Shown: positions 1 to 11,047 of the stretch, in pieces
How positions within the stretch are numbered: the stretch's first letter is position 1
Layout of the letters: every line of letters begins with the position of its first letter
Assembly (NCBI GenBank): GCA_024803745.1
Contig: JANJXV010000161.1
Coordinates: 1 to 64,000 of the forward strand
Direction of reading: 5' to 3'
DNA: 64,000 nucleotides
DNA from: Megascapheus bottae
Taxonomy: Eukaryota > Chordata > Mammalia > Rodentia > Geomyidae
Program-made: the position numbers and the translations under genes
The notes under the pieces: model-generated
Databases searched by the model: none
The model's input: only the letters and a program-made list of their open reading frames with translations
Told to the model about the DNA's origin: nothing

Positions 1-148
1 GTGTATATGTTTAGTCCTAGTGCTGTGGTCACTAAGCAGTTACTTGATCAAGGCCTCCTCCCCTTTAGGGGACTAGGCCGAGCAGCACAGGGGGAGCCAG
101 AGCCACTCCAACCCCAGTCTCACTCACAGAGACAAGGATTAGGGTATC

Positions 149-565
149 ATGAAGAGAGCTAATGGATTATTAAAACATCAAATTGCTAAAATACAGAAAG
201 GAGAGTCATATCCCGCTACCCCTGTGAATATACTTAATCATGCTTTATTTGTTTTAAATTTTTTGAATTTGGATTCAAATAATTTATCTGCTGCTCAGCG
301 ATTCTGGGAAAAAAGAGCGCAGCGTCCTTTTGCCTTAGTAAAGTGGAAGGATCCCCTGACTGGTGCTTGGCATGGACCCGATCCTGTTCTAACCTGGGGT
401 CGAGGGCATGTATGTGTTTTTTCACAAGGAGAAAATGACGCCCGCTGGCTGCCTGAACGCTGCGTTCGGATCGTGGAGAGTGACAGTGGCCATCCAAGCA
501 GCGACTCACTGGGCCTACACCCCCAACCCTCCAGTGGTGCATCCTGCGACGTGGGAAGGACCTGA
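149..565 (+). pseudogene. pol: Retroviral pol fragment, integrase C-terminal region
   Basis: The open frame of 138 codons contains the hydrophobic 'NHALFVLNFL' segment and the 'VKWKDPLTGAWHGPDPVL' and 'WGRGHVCVF' blocks followed by 'RWLPERCVR'. These are typical of the C-terminal DNA-binding part of betaretrovirus/IAP-type integrase. Integrase normally joins viral DNA to the host chromosome. The catalytic core with its D,D-35-E residues is not visible upstream. Frame 1 is open from 1 to 148 but shifts phase around 145, which suggests a frameshift just before this ORF. A stop (TAG at 140-142) closes the ORF's own frame upstream. The fragment is a dead remnant. Confidence 0.8.
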
Positions 566-597
566 GTTATTTGTGCATGTCAATTGGGACTGCTACT

Positions 598-2438
598 GAT
601 CCACTTGTTCCACACATTCATATGAGCTGTGTTTCTCCCCCTTTTACTATTATGTAGGGACCTTTTAACATATTCATTGACTCTACACAATTTAATATGT
701 GACATTATTTTGTCTTTACCATCCCTCTTCTTAATAACCTTTTTGTAAAAGATGCCCAGGTGAAAAGCAAAGGCCTCCAGAGGTAAGTAGAAGTCGGCCG
801 ACCCCCTTGTATGTCTGCGTTTTATTTTATTTTATTTTAGTTTGTTTGTTTGAAAAGGTGCACTGTGGGCCTAAAACAGAGGCCTGGGTGGTCAAGGGAC
901 GCCTTGACCCCCCCCCTTCTGAGTTTCTTGTCGATAACAAGGCATACCTGAGAGTCCCACCAGCAAGACATGTCTAAATCTAAAAATAACTGTTTGGTGA
1001 AAACATTCATTTGAGCTCATGTTTTTTGTGTTACGTGTATCTGATTGAGTCCAATTTTCTTGTTATATGTCAATGTCTGATTATTTAAAAGTCTCCGTTT
1101 CTCTGTCTTGTTCGTGTTACATGTTTTTCCTTGTCCAGTTTTGTCTTTAAAATTGGTACCATTTCTAAGTATGGATCCTTATGGTTTTTCTGTGCGTACT
1201 CAAGCACACATCCTTGTTATTTTTTTGAACGTTTCTGGGCCTAGCATGGCCGCTCCCCCATGTCTGCAGTTGTGACAAGCCCTGGAAAAATAAATTCGAG
1301 CTAAGTTGCCTTGCAAAAAGTTTTGTTTTGAACTTGGTTCTCATCTGTAAGAGTAAAATTGGCAAAACTCTCTTGACACAAACTTCCGGAAATTGAACGG
1401 CCGATATTAATTTTGCGCGCTTTATGATCTTTGAGTATGAATGTGTGTGAATGAGTGAGTGAACATGTTCAGGGTTAAATTGTCAGCATGCTGTATAAAA
1501 CAATGGATAAATTTATACTTAAAGACAATTGGGTAAATCTAAGCTTAAAACTTCAACAAAAATATTAGGTTTGAATGTTTACTATGTCTCAAAGGATTAT
1601 TGCATTGTCTTAAAGAAAAACTGGTAAATATTTTTCTAGATCCTGAAATCTGCATTTTATTGCAGGGCATACAGCTGTTTACACTGTAAACATTGTATCC
1701 TGTTTAGCACAGAGGTATTAGGGAATTTGGGATTTATTACCTTAAGTTAAAATTTGGAGACATGTATTAGAGATTTAAATGTAAAATTGTTCATTAACGT
1801 CAGAAACTTTGTCTGTCTGTCTTTTCTTGCAAACTGACACTAGAAATCTAATGGTAAAATGTGAATAATGTGATTAGTATTTTAAAGGAATGTTTAAAGG
1901 TTTATCTCTGTATGATTCGGTTTCATGTTACTGGATTGCTTCTAAAAGGAGGCGTGAAGGCAAAGGGCGTTCCTTGAGCCCAAGGAGACCTGGAGAAAAG
2001 GGAGTGCCTTGAGCCCTTAAAGGTTTTTCAAATGCAAATGAAGACTAAAATGTTAAGTGTTTAAGTTTAAAAAGTGTAAACGTTTTAAAGAACATTAGAA
2101 TTGGGTTTCTGAATAATATTTGAAAGTGAAGTTGTCTTAAATGTTTTAAGAAAGAGAAAAAGGGAAAATCAGGACTACCAAAATAACTTCCAGCTAGCCC
2201 ATGGAGAAGTACAGCAATCCTTATTCAGATGTAACTTTGGCTTTTACCAGGTTCTAGGTAAGCTCATGCTTAGAGACTATTTCTGTGTTGACCACCTTGT
2301 TGCTTTAATTGGAGTAACGTGGGCTTTTGTAGGACTCACTGATCTGAAAACTGTAGTTCTGAGGCTACCCCGCGCAAAGCAAAGTCCCTGTGAGACTGTG
2401 GTGTCTAATCTGGCAGCAGAGTGCTAATTGAGGCAGAG
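598..2438. other. Provirus middle, no recognisable gene
   Basis: There is no ORF over about 70 codons and no env-like motif. A short imperfect direct repeat lies at about 1940-2020 (two blocks containing 'CCTTGAGCCC'). The stretch is AT-rich and probably decayed env or 3' non-coding retroviral sequence. This is inferred only from its position between integrase and the polypurine tract. Confidence 0.5.
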
Positions 2439-2439
2439 T

Positions 2440-2545
2440 TGCTTTGGAGCTCAAAGTGGCAGAGTGCTAGCCTTGAGCTGGAGAGCTGAGGGACAGTACC
2501 CAGACCCCGAGTTCAAGTCCAGCAACCAAGCAAGTGAAATGCCCA
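2440..2545 (+). repeat. ID-like tRNA-derived SINE
   Basis: The sequence reads AAAGTGGCAGAGTGCTAGCC (box A side) and GAGTTCAAGTCC (box B side), with the intervening 'CTGAGGGACAGTACCCAG'. This is the common SINE of this genome, inserted within the provirus, so it is younger than the provirus. Confidence 0.8.
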
Positions 2546-2900
2546 TGGGATGTTTATCCCTGTGTGGAGAGACACTACTGGGACTATGAAGTATCCAGAT
2601 GCAGAAAGCCTCTGCGGTGGTGGCAGAGATGGTGTCAGATCCTAGAGTCACTCGTGCTTGGCCATTCAATATTATTCAGAGCCGGGAGGTCATAGAATAG
2701 TTTGTAAGCATGCCTTACTAATGCCCATGCCTTTCATAACTGGGCAGGAACTTGTCAATCATCTGTGATAGTGGTAGTTTAAAGTTCTAAGTGAGTAAAG
2801 TTTGATTTGACTCCAGCCACAAATTCAGGAAAGTTTGTGGATCTGACAACTAAAGCATTGTTTAAGGTTGCAGAGATTTAGTTCCCCAGACAATCAGGAA

Positions 2901-3285
<385 letters not shown>

Positions 3286-3370
3286 CCAAGGGACCAAAGT
3301 CATTTTTGGAAAATGTGACAGTATAATTAGGGGTACAGAAAAGAGTAAAAATTGCACTTGTGTTTCTTTT

Positions 3371-3389
3371 AAAATAAAGACGGGGGAGA
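3371..3389 (+). promoter_or_regulatory. Retroviral polypurine tract
   Basis: The purine-rich run AAAATAAAGACGGGGGAGA directly abuts the TGTTGGGG start of the LTR. That is where plus-strand DNA priming occurs in retroviruses. It fixes the LTR's 5' edge at 3390. Confidence 0.8.
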
Positions 3390-3790
3390 TGTTGGGGACT
3401 GACTGTGGGGTCAGTGACCTTGGACCCGCACAATTGAGTACACAAGGAAGTAAGCTCTTATCATGATTTTGGGCTGTGTCAATAGCTTCTCATTTAACCT
3501 GTTTGGGACTTGATAGCTTCTCATTCAACCTATTTCAGACTTGATACTGTTTGTACGAATGTAGCCCCTGGCAGTTCCCTAGTTAAAAGATGTGTATTTA
3601 AGATTGAGAACTGGAAATAAACTGGGCTACGGTCTTGGGCGACAGGCTTCTTAAGCTGTGGCTCCTGATTTGGGCTGTAGCCCTCCTGAACCCCATCTGT
3701 TTGTCTCTCTTCTATTTTTTCCTAGTCCTTGCCCCCTATTTCAGGAATCCCAATCTGCGAACCCTGGTTTGCTGCCGGTTGGCCCTGGCA
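3390..3790 (+). mobile_element. 3' LTR (401 bp) of the endogenous retrovirus
   Basis: It starts TGTTGGGGAC and ends CCCTGGCA, giving the canonical TG...CA termini. A TATA-like GTATTTAAG lies at 3594-3602 and an AATAAA polyadenylation signal at 3616-3621, which marks the U3/R region. U3 holds a 31-bp imperfect tandem repeat (3482-3512 and 3513-3543). The polypurine tract lies immediately upstream, so this is the 3' LTR and not a solo LTR. Downstream, L1 sequence begins at 3791 without a gap. Confidence 0.85.
3482..3543 (+). repeat. Tandem 31-bp repeat in LTR U3
   Basis: Two consecutive copies begin ATAGCTTCTCATT and end GACTTG, with a few mismatches. Duplicated U3 blocks are often enhancer elements in retroviral LTRs. 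An enhancer role here is inferred. Confidence 0.7.
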
Positions 3791-6700
3791 CTGAGGGACA
3801 TCTGGGTTGGTTCCATATCTTTGCTATGGTGAATAGTGCTGCAATGAACATTGTTGTGCTACTGGGTTAATATGCCCTTGTTTCTGGATTGTTGGGTAAA
3901 TGCCAAGTAGTGGAAATGCTGGGTCATAGGGGAGTTCTATGTTTAGCCTTTTGAGGCACTGCCACACTGCTTTCCATAGTGGTTGAACGAGTTTGCACTC
4001 CCACCAACAGTGTAGTAGTGATCCCTCCTGACCACATCCCCTCCAGCATCTGTTATCATTCGTTTTCCTGATCCTGGCCATTCTAACTGGTGTTGGGTGG
4101 AATCTTAGACTTGTTTTGATTTGCATTTCTTTTATGACCAGAGATGTTGAGCATTTCTTCATGTGTCTATAGGCCATTTTTGTTTCTTCTTCAGAGAAGA
4201 CTCTCTTTAAGTCTTTGGCCCATTTTGTAATGGGATGGGTGTTACTTTGGAGGTTAGTTTTGGAGTGATTCAATTTTTTGAGTTGTTGATATATTTTAGA
4301 TATGAGGCCTTGTTCCGTTGTTTGGGTGGTGAAGATCTTCTCCCACTCTGTAGGCTTCCTGATTAGTTTACTAGCTATATCCGTTGCCATACAAAAGCTC
4401 TGCAGTTTAATGCAGTCCCACTTATCCAGCCTTTCTCTGATTTGTTGTGATTCTTGGTCCTTATTAAGAAAGTTTCGACCTGTACCAAGGAGGCCTACTG
4501 TATCTCCTATTCCTTCCTGTAAACTTTTCAGTGTGTCAGCTTTTACCTCCACGTCTTTGATCCATTTGGAGTTAATTCTAGTGCAAGGGGACAAAGAAGG
4601 ATCCAAATTTAGTTTTCTGCAGGTGTTTCACTAGTTTTGCCAGCACAACTTGTTGAAGAGGCTATCTTTCTTCCATTCTATTTTTTTGGCTCCCTGGTCA
4701 AAGATTAGGTGGCCATAGGTCTGTGGTTTAATATCTGGGTCCGCAGTTCTACTCCATTGGACTTCAGGCCTGTTCTTGTGCCAGTACCAAGCTGTTTTGA
4801 GAATTATAACTCTGTAATAGAGCCTTAAGTTTGGAATTGAAATTCCTCCAGCGCTGTTCTTTCTGCTAAGAAGTGTTTTTGCTATACGGGGTCTTTTATT
4901 ATTCCATATGAAATTTTGAATTGCCTCTTCTATGTCTTTATAGAATGACATTGGGATGTTGATGGGTATTACATTGAATTTGTAGATAGCCCTTGGCAAG
5001 ATTGTCATTTTCACAATGTTGATTCTTCCAATCCAGGAGCACGGGAGGTTTTTCCATTTCCTTAATTCTGCTTTAATTTCCTTTTTTAGGGTTTTAAAGT
5101 TTTCATCTAAACGGTCCTTTACATTCTTAGTTAAGCTAATTGCTAGGTACTTTATTTTCTTTGAGGCTATTGTGAAAGGATTTTCTTCCTGATTATTGCC
5201 TCGTTCCTCTCAGTGTTGGCGTAAAGTAAGGCAGTTGATTTGTGAGGGTTGATTTTATGGCCTGCTACACTTCCAAAGCTTTGAATCAGCTCAAGGAGCT
5301 TGGGAGTAGAGTCTATAGGAATACAGAATCATGTCATCTGCAAAGAGGGATAGTTTTATTTCCTCTTTCCCTACTTGGATCCCCTTTATGCTTGCTTCTT
5401 GCCTTATTGCACTGCCTAGGAATTCTAATACTATGTTAAAAAGGAGTGGAGAGAGTGGGCATCCTTGTCTCGTTCCTGATTTTAGAGGGAATGGCTTTAG
5501 ATTTTCACCATTAAGTATAATACTAGCAGTGGGTTTCTCATACACAGCCTTTATTACATTGAGAAATGTTCCATGGATTCCTAGTTTCTCCACATCTTTT
5601 AACATAAAGGGGTTTTGGATCTTGTCAAATGCCTTTTCCGCATCTATTGAGACAATCATGTGATTTTATCCCTGCTCCTGTTGATGTGTTGAATTATATT
5701 AATTGATTTGTGTATGTTGAACCAGCTTTGCCTCCCTGTGATGAATTCAGTTTGATCATAGTGTATATTTTTTTTGATGAGTTGTTGTAGACGGTTGGCC
5801 AGTATTTTGTTGAGAAGTTTTGCATCGAGGTTCATCAAAGAAATGGGTCTATAGATCTCTTTCTTTGATGAATCTCTGTCTGGTTTGGGGATGAGGGATA
5901 TGCTGGCTTCACAGAATCAGTTTAGTAAAGAACCTTCATTTTCAATTTCGTTGAAGAGCTTGAGGAGTATTGGTGTGAGCTCTGCTTTGAAGACCTTATA
6001 GAATTCAGCTGTGAATCCATCTGGCCCTGGGCTCTTTTTAAGTGGAAGTTGTCTAATTTCCATTTCTATTTCAGAGCTTGAAATAGGCCTGTTGAGTTGG
6101 GTTAGCTCTTCTTGGTTCAGTGTGTGTATATTAATATTGTCTAGCAATTCATCCATTTCTTCTAGATTATCTAATTTGTTGGCGTAAAGGTTTGAGAAGT
6201 ATTCCCTCATGATATTCTGGATCTTGGTAATTTCTGTCGTGATATTACCATTTTCATCTGCGATTTTGTTTATTTCGATTAGCTCTCTTCTTTTTTTGGT
6301 AAGATTTGCTAAGGGCTTGTCAATTTTGTTAATTCTTTCAAGAACCAACTCCTTGTTTTGTTGATTCTTTCTATAGTTTTTTTTTTTATTCCAAATCATT
6401 TAATTCTGCTTTGATTTTAATAATTTGCTTTCTCCTAATGGGTTTAGGGTTGGTTTGTTGCTCTTTTTCCAGGAGGTTAAGGTGAGACATTAACTAGTTG
6501 GTTTGCCATTTTTCCAACTTGCTGTTGTAGGCACTCAGCGCTATAAATTTTCCTCTGAGTACTGCCTTTGTTGTGTCCCTAAGGAGTTGATATTTGTGTG
6601 CTCCTTATTGTTAAATTTCATAAACAGTTGGATATCTGTTCTGATCTCTTCGATTACCCATTGTTTTTGATTCAACAATGTGTGGTTCAGTCTCCATGAG

Positions 6701-7395
6701 TTACAGGGTTTTCTTTGGTGGAGATGTGTGTTCAGCTCCAATTTGATGCCTTTATGGTCTGAGAGTGTGCATGGAATAATTTCAGTGTTTCTCAATCTGT
6801 CCAGGTTTGCTTTATGGCCTAAGATGTGGTCTATTTTGGAAAATGTTCCATGTGCTGCTGAGAAAAACGTATATTGTGGTGTTACTGGGTGGAATATTCT
6901 GCAGATGTCTGTTAGATCTAGTTGGTCTATATAGATGTTCAGTTCTAAGGTTTCTCTGTTGAGTTTTTGCCTTGTTGATCTGTACATAGGTGAGAGTGGT
7001 GTGTTAAACTCACCAACAATCACTGTGTTTCGATCTATGTATGGTTTCAGTGTAAGTAAAGTTTGCTTGATGAAGTTTGGAGCTCCGGGATTGGGTGTGT
7101 AAATATTTAGGATTGTTATGTCTTCCGGGAGGAAAGATCCCTTTGGTAGTATGTAGTAACCTTCTTTGTCTTTTCTTACTAATTTTAGTTTGAAGTCTAT
7201 TTTATCTGATATGAGGATGGCAACTCTAGCCTGTTTATGGGGGCAGTTAGCTTGATAGAGTTTATTCCAACCTCTCACTTTCAAAAGATGATTGTTTTTG
7301 GGTAGGATGTGTCTCTCGAAGGCAGCAGAACGATGGCTCTTGCTTTTTGATCCAACTAGACAACCTATGCCGTTTAATTGGAGAGTTAAGCCCAT
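3791..7395 (-). pseudogene. L1 copy 1 ORF2 (endonuclease/reverse transcriptase), broken
   Basis: Minus-strand fragments cover the endonuclease (6541-7395, with 'GEFNTPLSP' and 'SKIDHILGHK'), the segment before the RT core (5917-6399, '[13 protein letters not shown]'), the RT core (5291-5659, '[18 protein letters not shown]' and '[11 protein letters not shown]') and the C-terminal region (3824-4606, '[18 protein letters not shown]'). Several frameshifts and stops separate them, including those shared by all copies. The protein would nick target DNA and copy L1 RNA. This copy cannot make it. Confidence 0.93.
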
Positions 7396-7672
7396 TGATA
7401 TTGAGAGTTAGGATTGAGAGATATTTATTAGTTCCTACCATTTTTAAAAGCTTTTAGTAGGGCCTGTGTCTTGACAGTTCTTGTGGTCCTTAGATGGTAT
7501 GCTGTTTAGGTGCCTTTTCTTTCCCTATATTGCATTTATTTTGGTTTTCTATGTATAGAGCATCTTTGCGAATTCTCTGTAGTGTTGGTTTTGTTTCGAC
7601 ATATTGTTGCAGCTTTTCCCTGGAATGGAATGTTTTTATTTTTCCCTCAGTTATGAATGAGAGCTTAGCTGG

Positions 7673-8646
7673 CTACAGTATTCTTGGTTGGTAGTTATTT
7701 GATATAAGGGCATTACATATATGCTTCCAGTCACTTCGTGCTTGCATGGTCTCTGCTGAGAAATCTGGGGTTATTCTGATTGGTTTGCCTTTGTAGGTTA
7801 CTGATCCCTTTTCCCTGGCTGCCTTTAGGATCTTTCCTTTCGTTTCTATTGATCCAGTTCGGATCACAATGTGGCGGTGGGATGTTCTTTTCTGGTCAGG
7901 TCTGTTTGGGGTTCTAAAAGCTTCTCGTATCTGGATGGGCCTGCCCTTCTGGATATTTGGGAAATTCTCTGAGATGATTCCCTGAAGTATATTTCCAATA
8001 CCATTGACTTCTTTCTCCACGCCCTCCTCAATACCAACTAGCCTTAAATTAGGCTTCCTAATTGTATCTTGGACCTCCTGAAGCGCTCTCTCATATTTCC
8101 TAGATTTGGATTGACTCATTTTCTGTTCTTTATAATACCTAAATTATCTTCAGCCACGGAAATTCTCTCCTCTGCAATGTCTAACCTGCTATCAAAGCTA
8201 TCTACTTTATTTTTCATCTCCCTTGCTTCTAATTGCTCACATTTGATGCCTTGCATCCCTTGTTTTAGATCATGTATGGATTTCTTTATCTCCTTGATTT
8301 CCTTTTGAGTGGTTAGCTCGGTAGCTTTATTTTCTTTGGACATTTGCTGGAGTTTGGTCACGTTTTTATTTGTGGATTCTTTGAATTCATCCATCTTTCT
8401 TTGAAAAACCTTTATTATGGCCTCCTTTATGGCTTCTTCTTTTTCACTTATCACCTTGTTTTTGCTTTCCTCTTGTTCAGGTATGGCTTCCTCCATTATC
8501 TCTTTCTTTATATTTTCACATTTTTCATTAATGATGTTTATCAATTGCATTTGTGTAGCAATTGGAAGACTCTCCTCTAGGTTTGCCAGTGACTGTTCCA
8601 TTGTCTGTTTACATTGGGTGGGGGATGTTGTTTCTTGATTTGACAT
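7673..8646 (-). pseudogene. L1 copy 1 ORF1 (RNA-binding chaperone), frameshifted
   Basis: The N-terminal and coiled-coil part is at 8116-8646 and the RRM/C-terminal part at 7673-8119, joined out of frame by an overlapping ATGA. The second part shows 'NLRLVGIEEG' and 'ADFSAETMQARSDW', typical of L1 ORF1p. The start codon used by other copies (ATG in the context GCCCAT on the + strand) reads GCCCTT here, so ORF1 lacks its usual start. Confidence 0.9.
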
Positions 8647-9335
8647 TTTTCTTGAGTTTCTTGTTCTGCCCTTTTGAAAATGGGAGCAAGATTACTACTA
8701 AATACGATTATAGTTTTTCAGATATAACCAACCTAGACCTCTGTCGCTGGCAGACACTAGATGTTCACAAGTTTTGATTGGTATTATCACTCTTTCTTTT
8801 TGTGCACTTACAGACCAGCCTAATACAACCACTGATAAGCGATTTATACCCAAAACAATAAGCCTCTCAATCCAATCTCTATTGTCTTTAAGTCCCTCTG
8901 AGCCTAGAGAATAATTAACCACCTACATATACAATATTGCTCAACAGCCATCAAGTGTAGATCCGTGCAGTATAACGGTTGAAAGACGAGCAGAGGTCCA
9001 GAGATAGAAAAAAAGAATGAGAGAGGTCAGGGGAGGTGCAAGAGGATTAACGTAGGAGTGTAAGAATATTGTAGTAATGAAGAAAAGTTATAGCATAAGG
9101 ATAACTGACTTAAGTTGGTAAGTAGGTAGCATATTTGAGTACAAAGTTTGGAAAGTATTAGAATAAAACTTATGTGTTGCTGCACGACTAGCTCTTAGCC
9201 CAACCTGTGGCCTCACAGTGGACCATGGGATGGATCTGTTTTTCTTGTCTACGTTGAGGGAAAGGGGTATTTCACAAGATGCAGAAGCGAAGATTTCAGA
9301 AGCAAATGCTGTGAGTGAATTAGCTCGTAAAAAGC

Positions 9336-9545
9336 ATTTTTATTTTCTTTTATCTTTCTGCCAGTCTTGGGGCTTGAATTCAGGGCCTGAGCACTGTCCT
9401 CGGGTTTTCTCAAGTCTAGCCCTCTGCCACTTGAGCCACAGTGCCACATCTAGATTTTCTATCTATGTGGTACTGAGCAATCAAACCCAGATCTTCATGG
9501 ATGCTAGGCAAGCACTCTACCATTATGCCAAACTCTCAACCCTGA
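9336..9545 (-). repeat. Composite SINE in spacer 1
   Basis: On the minus strand it reads as the tRNA/ID-like SINE pair: 'CTTGAGCCACAGTGCCAC' on the + strand is the complement of box A, and 'GCAAGCACTCTACC' belongs to the second unit. A T-rich run at its left edge is the A tail. The same insertion exists at 54026-54230. Confidence 0.85.
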
Positions 9546-9561
9546 CATAGTAATTATAAAG

Positions 9562-9570
9562 TCATCATCG

Positions 9571-9604
<34 letters not shown>
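9562..9604 (+). repeat. (ATC)n microsatellite, spacer 1
   Basis: About 14 TCA repeats with one CGT interruption (43 bp). Confidence 0.95.
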
Positions 9605-9802
9605 ATCCAAATATCCTTTCTCCTACAAAGAATGAACACTTAACTGTGTCTAATGCTTTTTTTTTTAATTTCACTAATTCTTCTGTGTTTTTCCCTCTTG
9701 CATTTTTTACACATGACAGCAAAGCTAATCATCAGGAAAAAATTGATTAGGATACAGAAACCTAATAATATCCTAGTAGATTGACGTCAAAAATATGTGC
9801 AA

Positions 9803-10003
9803 GATGCCCTGTGTGTTTGACCTAGTGGGAGAGTCCTTGGCTACCAAGCAGTAAGCCTCAGGTTTGATTCCTCATTACCACATACATAGAAAACGCTGCA
9901 AGTGGTGCTGTGGCTCGGTGGTACAGCTAAAGCCTAAAGAAAGCCCAAGAACAATGTTCACACTCTGAGGTCAAGTCCCTAGAATAGCAAAAACAAAAAA
10001 AAT
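9803..10003 (+). repeat. ID-like SINE in spacer 1
   Basis: 'GTGGCTCGGTGG' and 'GAGGTCAAGTCCC' are degenerate box A and box B regions, and an A-rich tail ends at about 10003. The related insertion is at 53581-53785 in inverse orientation. Confidence 0.8.
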
Positions 10004-10405
10004 TCAACAAGGGGCAAAATGCAGGCAGAGAAGGCACTGTGAAGCAAATGTTTTGTAAAGGATCAGGGCAATATTGACCCTTAAGTTTGGATCTTACCTA
10101 AGAAAGGCTCCTTGAGCCTGAGACCAGACTGGTAGTTGGGCCTAGTGGAAGACATTGGGATTGGACAAATAACGTGTGCTGTATACTACATCCACATGTA
10201 TATTGTGAGACTGGAGGAGAGATTCAGCCTCCAGTATGTCTTTGGTGAGGTCTTTTGTGAGCAAGGATCTTTGGTCATTGGGCCCTGAAAGGTGACCCTG
10301 CCTCCCTCACAATGGAACAGAATATGGAACCCTGGTAACCAAGCCACTGTAACTAACAACCAGCTCAAGCCAGCTCACTTGGCCTGTGGCTCAGGAGGAA
10401 GAAAG

Positions 10406-10572
10406 ATGTTGCTGTGCTGTTGCCAAAGGTCAGGAAACTCGAGTCTCAGGCATGGAAGTTGTGGATGTCTTACTCGAAGATGTACATGCTAGATCATTGC
10501 CAAGCCACAAATCCAGTATAACAGAACTTTCTCTAAGAAGAAGGCCAGGAAAATCCAGGGCAACCAGATGAG
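10406..10572 (+). pseudogene. Exon-like block, possible RalGDS-like first exon, copy 1
   Basis: An ATG opens a cysteine-rich reading (MLLCCCQRSGNSSLRHGSC) that meets TAG after 28 codons. The block ends at CAGATGAG|GTAAAT, a good splice donor. The equivalent block at 53266-53099 lies just upstream of recognisable RalGDS-family REM exons on the same strand, hence the suggestion. The N-terminal CC-rich start would suit lipid anchoring. No database support is available. The L1 poly(T) starts about 60 bp after the donor. Confidence 0.35.
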
Positions 10573-11047
10573 GTAAATTTCTAAGAAGAAATGTATTTGA
10601 CCCCATCATCCTCCCCACACCCTACAACTTTCTTTTTTTTTCATTTTTTTATTGTAATTAGTAAAAGGGTTAGATGATATTTGCCAGATAGAAGGTGCAT
10701 TAATTCACATACATTGATACCCTTTCACATGTCTTGGTACCCATTTCCCTCCAACCACACACCCCCCACCCGTCTTGGTTTTCCCCCCTTCCCTATCAAA
10801 TTTCAAATATCCAAATACAAATAAATTCAATATATCAGATAACAAAGTGAGATACTATACCAATATGGGATAACCAAGGGACAGCAAGCGAGATGAGAGA
10901 CAACATAGTACATTAAGGACAACAATCATTCATTATATGGCTTTTGTGTCAATATCCTGGAGGTCCTTTCAATTAGCTTCACATTATATGGCCTTATATA
11001 TGGCCTTTTGCTCTATTGCCAATCTCTGCTAGTAGAGCCCAAGGTTT

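Larger units (their letters stand above)
3791..9235 (-). mobile_element. L1 copy 1, 3' end cut off by provirus
   Basis: It runs from mid-3' ORF2 (abutting the LTR at 3790) through ORF2, the inter-ORF gap (7396-7672), ORF1 and about 590 bp of 5' UTR. The last part of ORF2 and the 3' UTR present in the other copies (equivalent to 10632-11231) are missing here. They should lie beyond the provirus, outside the window. It is more broken than its neighbours: the ORF1 ATG is changed, and there are extra frame breaks in ORF2 at about 5020 and 5200. Confidence 0.95.
9236..10631 (+). repeat. Array spacer 1 (non-L1)
   Basis: This 1.40-kb non-L1 segment lies between the L1 copy 1 5' end and the L1 copy 2 poly(T). 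In order it holds a minus-strand SINE, an ATC microsatellite, a plus-strand SINE and an exon-like block ending at a GAG|GTAAAT splice donor-like site. The whole segment matches, in inverted orientation and with divergence, 53041-54335, where no L1 is present. Confidence 0.9.

Noticed and set aside
1..148. Open frame preceding the integrase fragment
   Set aside because: It is open but does not read as an integrase core. It is too short and cut by the window edge, so it is noted only as a possible shifted continuation.
9218..9550. 110-codon plus-strand ORF repeated at each L1/spacer junction
   Set aside because: It runs across the junction and into the reversed SINE. Its C-terminal half is SINE sequence and varies with SINE changes.
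9504..9722. Minus-strand ORF with a run of aspartates
   Set aside because: The run is the translated ATC microsatellite. The flanks are SINE tail and spacer, so there is no protein evidence.
10386..10571. 61-codon ORF in each spacer beginning with MAQEEERCCC
   Set aside because: The first codon is GTG, not ATG. The only ATG-led reading in the block is the cysteine-rich frame, which has an early stop.
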